64,000 nucleotides of DNA from Oryzisolibacter propanilivorax (GCF_900103645.1 NZ_FNHP01000005.1:124001-188000); one strand, 5' to 3'. Positions 50,547 through 60,135 are shown, counted from the first letter of the stretch. The notes: generated from the sequence alone by a model not told the origin. Numbers and translations are program-made.

Positions 50547-51833
50547 ATGCGCATCGAAACCCTGGCCGTGCATGCCGGCTACAAGCCCGACCCGACCACC
50601 AAGTCCGCCGCCGTGCCGATCTACCAGACGACGGCCTACGCCTTCGACAGCGCGCAGCACGGCGCCGACCTGTTCGACCTGAAGGTGGCGGGCAACATCT
50701 ACACGCGCATCATGAACCCGACCACCGACGTGCTGGAGCAGCGCGTGGCGGCGCTGGAGGGCGGCATCGGCGCTGTCGCCGTCGCCTCGGGCATGGCGGC
50801 CATCACCTACGCCATCCAGGCGATTGCCGAGGCCGGCGACAACATCGTCTCGGCCAGCACGCTGTATGGCGGCACCTACAACCTGTTCGCCCATACCTTC
50901 CCGCAGCAGGGCATCGAGGTGCGCTTCGCCGACCCGCGCGACCCAGCCAGCTTTGCCCAACTGATCGACGCGCGCACCAAGGCGGTGTTCTGCGAGTCCA
51001 TCGGCAACCCGCTGGGCAACGTGACCGACATCCGCGCGCTGGCCGATGTGGCGCACGCGCACGGCGTGCCGCTGATCGTGGACAACACCGTGGCCAGCCC
51101 CTACCTGCTGCGCCCCTTCGAGCATGGCGCCGACATCGTGGTGCACGCGCTGACCAAGTACCTGAACGGCCACGGCAACAGCATCGGCGGCGCGGTGGTG
51201 GACAGCGGCAAGTTCCCCTGGGCCGAGCACAAGGCGCGCTTCAAGCGCCTGAACGAGCCCGACGTGAGCTACCACGGCGTGGTCTACACCGAGGCGCTGG
51301 GCGCCGCCGCCTACATCGGCCGCGTGCGCGTGGTGCCGCTGCGCAACATGGGCGCCGCCCTGTCGCCGCACAACGCCTTCCTCACGCTGCAGGGCATCGA
51401 GACGCTGCCGCTGCGCATGGACCGCATCTGCGACAACACCCTGGCGATTGCCCAGGCACTGCAGCAGCACCCGAAGGTCGAGTGGGTGCGCTACGCCGGA
51501 TTGAGCGACCACCCGGACCACGCGCTGGTGCAAAAGCAACTCGGCGGTCGCGCCTCGGGCATCCTGTCGTTCAGCCTGAAGACCGCGGCCGGCGAGGACG
51601 CCCGTGCCGCCGGCGCACGCTTCCTGGATGCGCTGCAGCTGTTCCTGCGCCTGGTGAACATCGGCGACGCCAAGTCGCTGGCCACGCACCCGGCCTCGAC
51701 CACGCACCGCCAGCTGGACGCCGATGAACTCGCCAAGGCCGGCGTGACCGAGGGCATGGTGCGCCTGTCGGTGGGCATCGAGCACATCGACGACCTGCTG
51801 GCCGACCTGCACCAAGCGCTGGACGCGGTCTGA
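50547..51833 (+). CDS. metY: O-acetylhomoserine sulfhydrylase
   Basis: 428-residue PLP enzyme that makes homocysteine from O-acetylhomoserine and sulfide. The N-terminal [29 protein letters not shown] and [17 protein letters not shown] segments and the PLP lysine in [19 protein letters not shown] are typical of MetY (longer than MetC/MetB). The start at 50547 is set by the family N-terminus [12 protein letters not shown] strong terminator follows. With metC at 35563 it provides a second route to homocysteine. Confidence 0.93.
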   Translation: MRIETLAVHAGYKPDPTTKSAAVPIYQTTAYAFDSAQHGADLFDLKVAGNIYTRIMNPTTDVLEQRVAALEGGIGAVAVASGMAAITYAIQAIAEAGDNIVSASTLYGGTYNLFAHTFPQQGIEVRFADPRDPASFAQLIDARTKAVFCESIGNPLGNVTDIRALADVAHAHGVPLIVDNTVASPYLLRPFEHGADIVVHALTKYLNGHGNSIGGAVVDSGKFPWAEHKARFKRLNEPDVSYHGVVYTEALGAAAYIGRVRVVPLRNMGAALSPHNAFLTLQGIETLPLRMDRICDNTLAIAQALQQHPKVEWVRYAGLSDHPDHALVQKQLGGRASGILSFSLKTAAGEDARAAGARFLDALQLFLRLVNIGDAKSLATHPASTTHRQLDADELAKAGVTEGMVRLSVGIEHIDDLLADLHQALDAV

Positions 51834-51875
51834 TCGCGCTACCGCCGCGCCCCGGGCGCGGCCGGAATGCACCAT

Positions 51876-51897
51876 GCGCCCTGCGGGGCGCTTTTTT
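51876..51897 (+). terminator. Rho-independent terminator after metY
   Basis: Stem GCGCCC/GGGCGC with loop TGCG (approximately) and a run of six T, 42 bp after the metY stop. Confidence 0.85.
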
Positions 51898-51962
51898 ATG
51901 CCTTTTCAGGCCTCAGCCCTTGTCCTGAAAGGGCCTTCAGCTATCTTTTCAGGATCATTTCA
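51897..51962 (-). repeat. ATAGCTG-family repeat between convergent metY and the outer-membrane channel gene
   Basis: Minus strand: CTGAAAAGATAGCTGAAGGC, CCTTTCAGGACAAGGGCTG, then AGGCCTGAAAAGG. It abuts the metY terminator, and its edge touches the channel gene's stop at 51960. Confidence 0.8.
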
Positions 51963-53378
51963 GTCGGGCGGCGCCGCGCTCCACGGCGCCTGCCAGCCCC
52001 CGCCCAGCGCCTGGATCAACGCTATCGCCGCCTGCTGGCGCTGCAGCTGCAGCTGCATCAGGGAGCGGCGCGCGCTCAAGGCGGTGGCCTGCGCCGTCAC
52101 CACGGCGGTGAAGGCCGAGATGCCGGCGCGGTAGCTGTTCAGCGTGCGCTCCTCGGCGCCGGTGGCGGCCTCGGCGGCGGCAGCCGCGTGCGCGATCTGG
52201 TCCTGCAGCGCGGCCAGCGCCGTGAGCTGGTCCTCGACCTCGCCGATGGCGCTCAAGGCGCTCTGGCGGTAATTGGCCGTGGCGATGCGGTGCGCCGCGA
52301 CGGCCTGGTCCACGGCCGCGCTGCGCGCGCCGCCGTCCAGCAGCGTCTGCGCCACGCTGGCGCCCAGCGACCAGGTCAGGTGAGGGGCAGACAACAGCTG
52401 CGCCAGCCCGGCGGCCGCGCCGCCGGCGCCCAGGCTCAGGTTCAGGCTGGGAAACCATGCCGCGCGCGCGGCGCCGATGCCCGCGTTGGCCGATGCCACG
52501 GCACGCTCGGCGGCGGCCACGTCGGGGCGGCGCAGCAGCAACTGTGCGGGCAACACGGGCGGCACCTCGGGGGCATTGCGCACCCAGCGCGCGGGTGTCA
52601 GGGCAAAGCGCGATGGCACCTCGCCCACCAGCAGCGCGATGGCGTGCTCGTAGGTGTCGCGTGCGCGTTCCAGCCCGGTGCGGGTGGACAGCGCGCTCTC
52701 CAGGGTGCTCTGCGCCTGCAGCACGTCGGTGCGGGCGACGATGCCGGCGTCATAGTTGTTCTGCGTGATGGTCAGCGCGCGGCGGTAGCCCTGGATGATC
52801 TCGTCGAGCAACGCGCCTTCGGCCTCGGCCTCGCGTAGCGAAAACCACGCCTGCGCGAGACTGGCCTGCGCCGCCAGGCGCGCGCCGGCCAGGTCGGCCT
52901 GGCTGGCCTGCACATTGGCGCGACTGCCCTCCACGTTGGATGCGATGCGGCCCCACAGGTCGGGCGCCCAGCTGGCCGACAGGCCGAGCGACGCCGAGCC
53001 GTTCGCCGGCCGCCCGCCGCGCTGCGTGGACAGTTGCGCGCCCAGCGTGGGCACCAACTGCGCCTGCGCCTGGCGCAGCAGCGCCTGGGCCTGCGCCACG
53101 CGCGCGGCGGCCGCCGCCAGGTTCTGGTTGCCCAGCGCCACGCGCGGCATCAGCGCATCCAGACCGGCGTCGCCGAACAGCGTCCACCAGCGGCCTTCTT
53201 CCCACGCGCGGTGCGCCTCGGTGCTGACCCAGCCCTCGGGCGCCGCGCCGCGCCAGCCCAGGCCGCCGTCCAGTGCCGGGGGCTTATGCGGTGGCGCCAG
53301 GCTGCAGCCGCCCAGCAGCAACGCAGTGGCCAATGCAGCGATTCCAAGCGAAAAACGACTCCAGCCCTTGTATTTCAT
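51960..53378 (-). CDS. Outer-membrane efflux lipoprotein (OprM/NodT type)
   Basis: 472-residue outer-membrane channel that joins the RND pump and adaptor to export drugs. The signal MKYKGWSRFSLG..LLLGGC is a lipoprotein signal with Cys 24 or so. Two OEP repeats follow, with the paired coiled-coil stretches (AAAARVAQAQALLRQAQAQL and LSARRSLMQLQLQRQQ). The start is uncertain: ATG at 53378, within a repeat copy, gives a normal signal peptide; ATG at 53423 has GGAAAG in front and adds 15 residues encoded by the repeat. Last gene of the mdt-like operon. Confidence 0.9.
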   Translation of the reverse strand: MKYKGWSRFSLGIAALATALLLGGCSLAPPHKPPALDGGLGWRGAAPEGWVSTEAHRAWEEGRWWTLFGDAGLDALMPRVALGNQNLAAAAARVAQAQALLRQAQAQLVPTLGAQLSTQRGGRPANGSASLGLSASWAPDLWGRIASNVEGSRANVQASQADLAGARLAAQASLAQAWFSLREAEAEGALLDEIIQGYRRALTITQNNYDAGIVARTDVLQAQSTLESALSTRTGLERARDTYEHAIALLVGEVPSRFALTPARWVRNAPEVPPVLPAQLLLRRPDVAAAERAVASANAGIGAARAAWFPSLNLSLGAGGAAAGLAQLLSAPHLTWSLGASVAQTLLDGGARSAAVDQAVAAHRIATANYRQSALSAIGEVEDQLTALAALQDQIAHAAAAAEAATGAEERTLNSYRAGISAFTAVVTAQATALSARRSLMQLQLQRQQAAIALIQALGGGWQAPWSAAPPD

Positions 53379-53415
53379 GGGCCTGCAGCTATCAAAACAG
53401 GAATAAAAATGCTCG
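53353..53415 (-). repeat. ATAGCTG-family repeat overlapping the start of the outer-membrane channel gene
   Basis: Minus strand: TGTTTTGATAGCTGCAGGCC, CATGAAATACAAGGGCTGG, then AGTCGTTTTTCGC. The gene's MKYKGW start codons lie in the stem-loop part of the repeat. Confidence 0.8.
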
Positions 53416-53433
53416 TGCTTCATGTTCTTTCCA

Positions 53434-56400
53434 CTAGCCGGCCGCCAGCGCGCTGCCCTGCCCGGCCAGCGCACGCGGGCGTCGTCGCAGGCGGTCCAGC
53501 AGCACATACACCACCGGCGTGGTCAGCAGCGTCAGCAGCTGGCTGGCGACCAGGCCGCCGACGATGGTCACACCCAGCGGCTGGCGCAGCTCGGCGCCCT
53601 GGCCGAAGCCGATGGCCAGCGGCAGCGCACCCAGACCGGCGGCCAGGGTGGTCATCAGGATGGGCCGAAAGCGCAGCAGACAGGCCTCGCGCACTGCCTG
53701 CACCGCGCTCAGGCCGCGCTCGCGCTCGGCCGCCAGGGCGAAGTCGATGATCAGGATGGCGTTCTTCTTGACGATGCCGATCAACAGGAACACGCCGATC
53801 AGCGCCATGATGGAAAACTCCATCTTCAGCGCCAGCAGCGCCAGCACCGCGCCGAAGCCGGCGCTGGGCAGCGTGGTCAGCACCGTGATCGGGTGGATCA
53901 GGCTCTCGTACAGCACGCCCAGCACGATGTAGATGACGACGATGGCGGCGACGATCAGCAGAGCCTGCTGCGATTCGTTCTGCTGTGCGGCGGCCGCTGC
54001 GCTGGCGAAAGCGCCGCGCACGTTGTTCGGCATGCCGATGGCATCTACCGCGTCCAGCACCGCCTGGCGGCCCTGCTCCAGCGCCACGCCGTCGGCCAGG
54101 TTGAACGACAGCGTGCTCGACAGCTCTCCGCCGTCGTGCATCACGCCGGTGGGCACGGCGCGCTCGCTGAACGTGGCGAAGGCCGACAGCGGCACCATGG
54201 CCGCCGGCGCCACCGACAGCGGCTGGCCGGTCGAGGCGTTGCGCTGGGCCGGGTTGGCCGAAGTGCCGCCGGTGCCGGTGGCCGTGCTGGCAGCGGTGGC
54301 GGCGGCGGTGGCGGCGGCGGTGGCCGCGCCAATGGCAGCGCTGGAGGCCGCGCCCGCGCTGGCCGCGCTGCCCGCCTGCGCCGCGCTCATGCCCGTGCCC
54401 GCCGTGCTGGCAGTGCCGCCACCCGCAGCCGTGGCCGCGCCGGCGCGCGTCGTCGCCGCCACCCACACATCCTGCAGCGCCAGCGGCGACTGGGCGTAAC
54501 GCGGCGCCCATTCCATGACTACGCTGTACTGGTTCAGGTCGCTGTACATGGTGGCCACCTGGCGCTGGCCGAAGGCGTTGTACAGGGCGGCGTCGATGGC
54601 CTGCGCGCTCACGCCCAGGCTGGCGGCGCGCGCGCGGTCCACCTGCACGAAGGTTTCCACGCCGTTGTCGCTCTGGTCGTCGTCCACGTCGGTCAGGCGA
54701 CCATCCAGCTTCAGGCGCGCGGCCAGCTTCAAGGTCCAGCTTTTCAGGTCGGCGATGTTGTCGGCCTTGAGCACGTACTGGTAGGTGGAGTTGCTGCTGC
54801 GCCCGCCCATGCGCAGCTCCTGCGCCGGGTTCAAAAACACGCGTAGGCCGGTGATGCTTGATAGCTGCGGGCGCAGGCGGTTGATGACGGCGCGCGTGCC
54901 CTCGCCCTGCGGACGATCGCGCGCATCCTTCAGCCGTGCCGACAGAAAACCGCCGCTGCCGCCGCCGGCGAACGCCACCACCGTGCCCACCGACGGGTCG
55001 GCACGGATCATGTCCACCGCCTGCTGCAGCTTGTCGGCGAAGGCGCGCGAAGAAATGCTCTGGTCGGCGCGCAGGCCGCCGACCATCTGGCCGCTGTCCT
55101 GCTCGGGGAAAAACCCCTTGGGAATGGCGGCGAACAGGTAGCCGTTCAGCGCCACCACCACCAGCAGCACCAGTACCACCAGCCAGGGCGCGGCCAACGC
55201 ACCGTCCAGCGCCCAGGCATAGCCCGCCTGCAGGCGCTGCTGCGCGCGCGCAGCGCCGCCAGCGATGGCGGCGCGCAGCCGGCCGGCGGCGCTGCGCCGG
55301 GGCGCGGGCGCCGGCCCGCGCGGCAGCAGCAGCGCGCACAGCATCGGCGTGGTGGTCAGCGAGATGACCAGCGAGATCATCACCGCCGCCGACAGCGTCA
55401 CCGCGAACTCGCGGAACAGCCGCCCCGGCTGCCCGCCCATGAACAGCAGTGGGATGAACACCGCCACCAGCGACAGGCTGATGGTCAGCACCGTGAAGCC
55501 CACCTCGCGCGCGCCCTCCAAGGCGGCGCGCGTGCGCTCCATGCCCGCCTCCAGGTGCCGGGTGATGTTCTCGATGACGACGATGGCGTCGTCCACCACG
55601 AAGCCGGTGGCCACGGTGAGCGCCATCAGCGTCAGGTTGTTCAGCGAGTAGCCCAGCGCGTACATCACTCCGAAGGTGCCCAGCAGCGAGACCACCGTGG
55701 CCACCGCCGGGATCACGGCCGCGCGCAGCGTGCGCAGGAACAATCCGACCACCGCCACCACCAGCAGCACCGCCACCACCAACGTGAACTCGACCTCGCG
55801 CACCGAGGCGCGTACCGAGCCGGTGCGGTCGATGGCTACATGCAGCTGCACGTCGGCCGGCAGCTGGGCGCGCAGCTGTGGCAGCAGCGTCAGCACCGCG
55901 TCGGCGGTGGCGATCAGGTTGGCGTCGGGCTGCTGGGTGATGTTGACGACGATCGCCGGCTGGCCGTTGAACATGCCGCGCGTGCGCGTGTCCTGCACGC
56001 TGTCGGTGACGCTGGCGACCTGCGACAGCCGCACCTCCTGGCCGCCGCGCAGCGCGACGATCAGATCGCGCCAGTCGGCTGCGCGCAGCCCTGGCGCGGG
56101 CGTCAGCACCTGCAGCGCGCGGCCGTCTTCGGCGTCGCCGACCTCGATCACGCCCTTGGGCCGGTTGGCGTTGCCGGCCTGCAGCGCGGCGCGCACGTCG
56201 TCGCCGCCGATGCCCAGCTGCGCCAGCGCGAACGGGTTCAACTCGACGCGCACCGCGGGCTGCGAGCCGCCGCCCAACGTCACGTCGCCCACGCCCGGCA
56301 CTTGCAGCAGGCGCTGGCTGACGATGTTGTTCACCGCGTCGTAGATTTGCCCGGGTGAGCGCGCGTTAGAGGTCAGCGCCAGCGTCAGGAACGGCTGCGC

Positions 56401-56805
56401 GGCGGGGTTGGCCTTGCGGTAGGTGGGGTTGCTGCGCAGGTTGGCCGGCAGGTCGATGCGCGCGGCGTTGATGGCCGCCTGCACCTCGCGCGCGGCGCTG
56501 TCGATGTTGCGATTCAGGTCGAACTGCAGCGTCACACGGGTCGAGCCGGTGCTGCTGAAGCTGGTCATCTCGTTGACCCCGGCGATCGAGCCCAGCGTGC
56601 GCTCCAGCGGCGTGGCCACCGTGCGCGCCATGTCGGCCGGGCTGGCGCCGGGCATGTTGGCCGACACCGAGATGACCGGAAAGTCCACCGCCGGCAGCCG
56701 CGCCACCGGCAGCAGGAAATACGCACCAATGCCCGCCAGCGCCAGGCCGATGGTCAGCAGCACGGTGGCGACGGGACGGCCGATGAACGGGCGCGACAGG
56801 TTCAT
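53434..56805 (-). CDS. Multidrug efflux RND permease, MdtC-like
   Basis: 1123-residue inner-membrane proton-driven exporter. It starts MNLSRPFIGRPVATVLL and has the RND features: periplasmic porter loops, FVVDDAIVVIEN in helix 4 (proton-relay Asp pair), LSLVAVFIPLLFMGG and a second half with GVLYESLIHPITVL and GIVKKNAILIIDFAL. The gene overlaps mdtB by ATGA, as in MdtBC heteromultimers. Residues about 780-865 are a low-complexity Ala/Gly/Thr/Ser stretch within the second porter loop, not part of the normal fold. Confidence 0.93.
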   Translation of the reverse strand: MNLSRPFIGRPVATVLLTIGLALAGIGAYFLLPVARLPAVDFPVISVSANMPGASPADMARTVATPLERTLGSIAGVNEMTSFSSTGSTRVTLQFDLNRNIDSAAREVQAAINAARIDLPANLRSNPTYRKANPAAQPFLTLALTSNARSPGQIYDAVNNIVSQRLLQVPGVGDVTLGGGSQPAVRVELNPFALAQLGIGGDDVRAALQAGNANRPKGVIEVGDAEDGRALQVLTPAPGLRAADWRDLIVALRGGQEVRLSQVASVTDSVQDTRTRGMFNGQPAIVVNITQQPDANLIATADAVLTLLPQLRAQLPADVQLHVAIDRTGSVRASVREVEFTLVVAVLLVVAVVGLFLRTLRAAVIPAVATVVSLLGTFGVMYALGYSLNNLTLMALTVATGFVVDDAIVVIENITRHLEAGMERTRAALEGAREVGFTVLTISLSLVAVFIPLLFMGGQPGRLFREFAVTLSAAVMISLVISLTTTPMLCALLLPRGPAPAPRRSAAGRLRAAIAGGAARAQQRLQAGYAWALDGALAAPWLVVLVLLVVVALNGYLFAAIPKGFFPEQDSGQMVGGLRADQSISSRAFADKLQQAVDMIRADPSVGTVVAFAGGGSGGFLSARLKDARDRPQGEGTRAVINRLRPQLSSITGLRVFLNPAQELRMGGRSSNSTYQYVLKADNIADLKSWTLKLAARLKLDGRLTDVDDDQSDNGVETFVQVDRARAASLGVSAQAIDAALYNAFGQRQVATMYSDLNQYSVVMEWAPRYAQSPLALQDVWVAATTRAGAATAAGGGTASTAGTGMSAAQAGSAASAGAASSAAIGAATAAATAAATAASTATGTGGTSANPAQRNASTGQPLSVAPAAMVPLSAFATFSERAVPTGVMHDGGELSSTLSFNLADGVALEQGRQAVLDAVDAIGMPNNVRGAFASAAAAAQQNESQQALLIVAAIVVIYIVLGVLYESLIHPITVLTTLPSAGFGAVLALLALKMEFSIMALIGVFLLIGIVKKNAILIIDFALAAERERGLSAVQAVREACLLRFRPILMTTLAAGLGALPLAIGFGQGAELRQPLGVTIVGGLVASQLLTLLTTPVVYVLLDRLRRRPRALAGQGSALAAG

Positions 56806-59800
56806 GGCGGCGCGCCCTCGCCGGCGGCGCGCTTGAAGCGCCGCCCCAGCCGGTCGAACCACAGGTAGACCACCGGCGTGGTGAACAGCGTCAGCAGCTG
56901 CGACAGCACCAGCCCGCCGAAGATCGCCAGGCCGAGCGGCCGGCGCAGCTCGGCGCCGTCGCCCCAGCTGAGCATCAGCGGCACGGCGGCGGCCAGCGCC
57001 GCCAGCGTGGTCATCAAAATCGGCCGAAAGCGCAGCAGCGCCGCCTGGTGGATGGCGTCCTGGGGCGCCAGGCCGTGGCCGCGCTCGGCGTCGATGGCGA
57101 AGTCGATCATCATGATCGCGTTCTTCTTGACGATGCCGATCAGCAGCACCAGACCGATGATGCCGACCACGTCCAGCGCGTGGCCCGACAGCTGCAGCGC
57201 CAGCAGCGCGCCCACACCAGCGGAAGGCAGCGTGGACAGGATGGTCAGCGGGTGCACGTAGCTCTCGTACAGCACACCCAGCACGATGTACACGCACACC
57301 ACCGCCGCCAGGATCAGCCACAGCTGGTTGGCCAGCGAGCTCTGGTAGGCGCCGGCCGCGCCGGTGAAGCGCAGCGTGATCGACGCGGGCAGCCCCGCCT
57401 CCTGCGCCGCGGCGCGCACCGCCTGCGCGGCGGCGCCCAGGCTGATGCCCGGCGCGGTATCGAAGCCGACGGTGGCGGCCGGGTACTGGCCGACCCGGTG
57501 CACGGTGAGCGGCGCGGCAGTCTCCACCACGTCGGCCAGCGACGACAGCGGTGTGGTCGTGCCGGCGCTGGTCTTGACGGGCAGCTCGCGCAGCGCGCGC
57601 AGGCTGGCGGCGTCGGATTGAGCCGCCTCCAGGATCACGCGGTACTGGTTGGTCTCGGTGAAGATGGTGGAGACGATGCGCTGGCCAAAGGCGCTGTAGA
57701 GCTGGCTGTCCAGGCTGCTGGCGGTGACGCCCAGGCGCGCGGCGGTGTCGCGGTCCACGCGCACCAATGCCGCGGGCCCGCTGGCGCCGGCCTCGGTGGT
57801 GGCGTGGCGCACCTCGGGCACGGACTGCAGCCGCCGCGCCAGGCGCTGCGCCCAGTCGTTCACCAGCGCCGTGTCCACGCCCTCCAGGTCGAATCGGTAC
57901 TGCGTGGGTCCGCTGTCCGAGTCCACTGTCAGGTCCTGCGTCGGCTGCAGGAACAGCTCCACGCCCGGCACCTGCGCCGCGACCTGCTCGCGCAGGCGCT
58001 GCATGACGGCCGCCTCGGACTCGCCCAGCACGCCACGCGCGCGCAGGTTGATGACCAGCCGGCCGCTGGACAGCGCGCTGTTGTTGGCCGCATCCACCCC
58101 CACCACCGAGCTGACGGACTGCACCGCCGCGTCCTGCAGCACCAGCTGCGCCACGCGGCCCTGCAGCGCCGACATGCGTGCGAACGACACGTCCGGCGCC
58201 GCCTGCACCTGGCCCTGCAGCTGGCCAGTGCTCTGCGTCGGGAACAGCGATTTCGGGATCACCACGTACAGCAGCGCCGTGAGCACCAGCGTGGCCAGTG
58301 CAACGACCAGGGTCAGCGGCTGGTGCGCCAGCACCCAATGCAGGCCGCGGTCGTAGTGGTGCACCGTCCAGTCCAGCCGCGCCTGGATCCAGCGCCCGAC
58401 GCGGCCCTGCGCCGCGTCCAGCGGCCCGAGCATGCGAGCCGACATCATCGGCACCAGCGTCAGCGAGACCAGCGCCGAGAACAGGATGGTGATGGCCAGC
58501 GTCACCGCGAACTCGCGGAACAGCCGGCCGATGACCTCCTGCATGAACAGCAGCGGGATCAGCACCGCGATCAGCGAGACCGTGAGCGAGATGATGGTGA
58601 AGCCGATCTCGCCCGCGCCGGCCAGGGCGGCCTGCAGCGGCGGCTTGCCCATCTCGCGGTGGGCAGGGGAGTTTTGGCTACGGTCCATGTCGGCTGCGCC
58701 GACCTGCCCCTGCGCCGAAACATCGCCCGTGTCGGCTGCTCCGCCAAGGCGGGCTGCGCCCGCCTGCATCTCGCGATGCCGGGCGATGTTTTCGATCATC
58801 ACGATGGCGTCATCGACCACGAAGCCGGTGGCGATGGTCAGCGCCATCAGCGTCAGGTTGTTCAGCGAGTAGCCGAGCAGGTACATGCATGCCAGCGTGC
58901 CGATCAGCGACACCGGCACGGCGATGCTGGCGATCACCGTGGCGCGCAGGCTGTGCAGGAAGGCGAAGATCACCAGCACCACCATCACCACCGCCAGCAC
59001 CAGCTCCATCTCGACATGCTCGACCGACGCGCGGATGCCCAGGGTGCGGTCGGTCAGCACGGTCAGCTGCACGCTGCCCGGCAGCGACTCGCGCAGCGCG
59101 GGCAGCTGGCGTTGGATGGCGTCCACGGTGGCGATGACGTTGGCACCGGGCTGGCGCTGCACGTTCAGGATGATGGCCGGGGCCAGTCCGGCCGGTTTTA
59201 CCGATGAAATCGCCTGCTCGCCCTTGTCCTGCATGGGCGACGCGCTCTCATTCTTGATGCCGACCCAGGCGCCCAGGCGGCGGTTTTCCGAGCCGTCCAC
59301 GACCTCGGCGACGTCTTTGAGCCGCACCGGCGCGCCGTTCACGTAGGCGACGATCAGCTCACGATAGTCCTGCACGCTCAGCAGCTGGTTGTTGGCGTTG
59401 ATGCTGTACTGGCGCGCCGGGCCGTCGAAGCTGCCTTTGGCGCTGCTGGAATTGCCGGCACTGATGGCGCTGCTGATCGCATCCAGCGACAGGCCCATGC
59501 TGGCCAGTGCCTGCAAATTGCCCTGCACGCGCACGGCCGGGCGCTGGCCGCCGGCCAGCGTCACCAGGCCTACACCGTCGATCTGGCTGATCTTCAAGGC
59601 CAGGCGCGTGTTCACCAGGTTCTGCACCTCGGTCAGCGGCAGGCTGTCCGAGGTGATGGCCAGTTGCAGCACCGGTGCGTCGGCGGGGTTCACCTTGGCG
59701 TACACGGGCGGCGCCGGCAGGTCGGCCGGCAGCAGCGAGCCGGCCGCGTTCATCGCCGCCTGCACCTGCTGCTCGGCAGCGTCCATCTTCAGGCTCAGGG

Positions 59801-60086
59801 CGAACTGCAGCGTGATGACCGAAACCCCGGCACTGCTGGAGCTGCCCATGCGCGTCAGCCCTGGCATCTGGCCGAACTGGCGCTCCAGCGGCGCGGTGAC
59901 GGTGCGGCTCATCACGTCCGGGCTGGCGCCGGGGTACAGCGTCTGCACCTGGATGGTCGGGTAGTCCACCTGCGGCAGCGCCGCCACCGGCAGGAAGCGC
60001 AGCCCCACCAGACCGGCCAGCACAATGGCCAGCATGACCAGCGCCGTGGCCACCGGACGCTGGATGAACAGGCGCGAGACGTTCAT
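56802..60086 (-). CDS. Multidrug efflux RND permease, MdtB-like, with two in-frame insertions
   Basis: 1094-residue RND permease, partner of the MdtC-like protein. The start MNVSRLFIQRPVATALVMLAI is typical. FVVDDAIVMIENIARH, SLIAVLIPLLFM and GIVKKNAIMMIDFAI are present. Two stretches are foreign to the family: residues about 277-300 (GIKNESASPMQDKGEQAISS), encoded by a copy of the ATAGCTG repeat in the porter loop before APAIILNVQRQPGANVI, and residues about 437-475 after RHREM, encoded by a 117-bp insertion flanked by 12-bp direct repeats. It follows the adaptor gene by 49 bp. Confidence 0.92.
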   Translation of the reverse strand: MNVSRLFIQRPVATALVMLAIVLAGLVGLRFLPVAALPQVDYPTIQVQTLYPGASPDVMSRTVTAPLERQFGQMPGLTRMGSSSSAGVSVITLQFALSLKMDAAEQQVQAAMNAAGSLLPADLPAPPVYAKVNPADAPVLQLAITSDSLPLTEVQNLVNTRLALKISQIDGVGLVTLAGGQRPAVRVQGNLQALASMGLSLDAISSAISAGNSSSAKGSFDGPARQYSINANNQLLSVQDYRELIVAYVNGAPVRLKDVAEVVDGSENRRLGAWVGIKNESASPMQDKGEQAISSVKPAGLAPAIILNVQRQPGANVIATVDAIQRQLPALRESLPGSVQLTVLTDRTLGIRASVEHVEMELVLAVVMVVLVIFAFLHSLRATVIASIAVPVSLIGTLACMYLLGYSLNNLTLMALTIATGFVVDDAIVMIENIARHREMQAGAARLGGAADTGDVSAQGQVGAADMDRSQNSPAHREMGKPPLQAALAGAGEIGFTIISLTVSLIAVLIPLLFMQEVIGRLFREFAVTLAITILFSALVSLTLVPMMSARMLGPLDAAQGRVGRWIQARLDWTVHHYDRGLHWVLAHQPLTLVVALATLVLTALLYVVIPKSLFPTQSTGQLQGQVQAAPDVSFARMSALQGRVAQLVLQDAAVQSVSSVVGVDAANNSALSSGRLVINLRARGVLGESEAAVMQRLREQVAAQVPGVELFLQPTQDLTVDSDSGPTQYRFDLEGVDTALVNDWAQRLARRLQSVPEVRHATTEAGASGPAALVRVDRDTAARLGVTASSLDSQLYSAFGQRIVSTIFTETNQYRVILEAAQSDAASLRALRELPVKTSAGTTTPLSSLADVVETAAPLTVHRVGQYPAATVGFDTAPGISLGAAAQAVRAAAQEAGLPASITLRFTGAAGAYQSSLANQLWLILAAVVCVYIVLGVLYESYVHPLTILSTLPSAGVGALLALQLSGHALDVVGIIGLVLLIGIVKKNAIMMIDFAIDAERGHGLAPQDAIHQAALLRFRPILMTTLAALAAAVPLMLSWGDGAELRRPLGLAIFGGLVLSQLLTLFTTPVVYLWFDRLGRRFKRAAGEGAPP
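58650..58778 (-). repeat. 117-bp insertion in the MdtB-like gene, flanked by 12-bp direct repeats
   Basis: CATCTCGCGGTG (58650-58661) and CATCTCGCGATG (58767-58778) bound the insert and give a duplicated HREM in the protein. Inside are two palindromes, GTCGGC-TGC-GCCGAC (58689-58703) and GGCGGGC-TGC-GCCCGCC (58748-58764). The length is a multiple of three. Confidence 0.6.
59199..59259 (-). repeat. ATAGCTG-family repeat (diverged) inside the MdtB-like coding sequence
   Basis: Minus strand: AAGAATGAGAGCGCGTCGCC, CATGCAGGACAAGGGCGAGC, then AGGCGATTTCATC. Block order and the ACAAGGG..GAGGCGATTT end match the intergenic copies; the core is altered (GAGAGCG), which removes stop codons in the frame used. 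Confidence 0.55.
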
Positions 60087-60135
60087 GGTGCGTACGAAAC
60101 AGGGCGATCAGAGGGGCCGCGAGGGGGTGCGCGCA

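Noticed and set aside
54848..54870. TGATAGCTGCGGGCGCAGG, resembling the repeat core, in the MdtC-like gene
   Set aside because: It encodes a segment that fits the RND family at this place (SSITGLRVF) and has none of the other repeat blocks.
57048..59207. Long plus-strand frame opposite the MdtB-like gene
   Set aside because: Antisense shadow of a conserved RND permease; composition is typical of such shadows.
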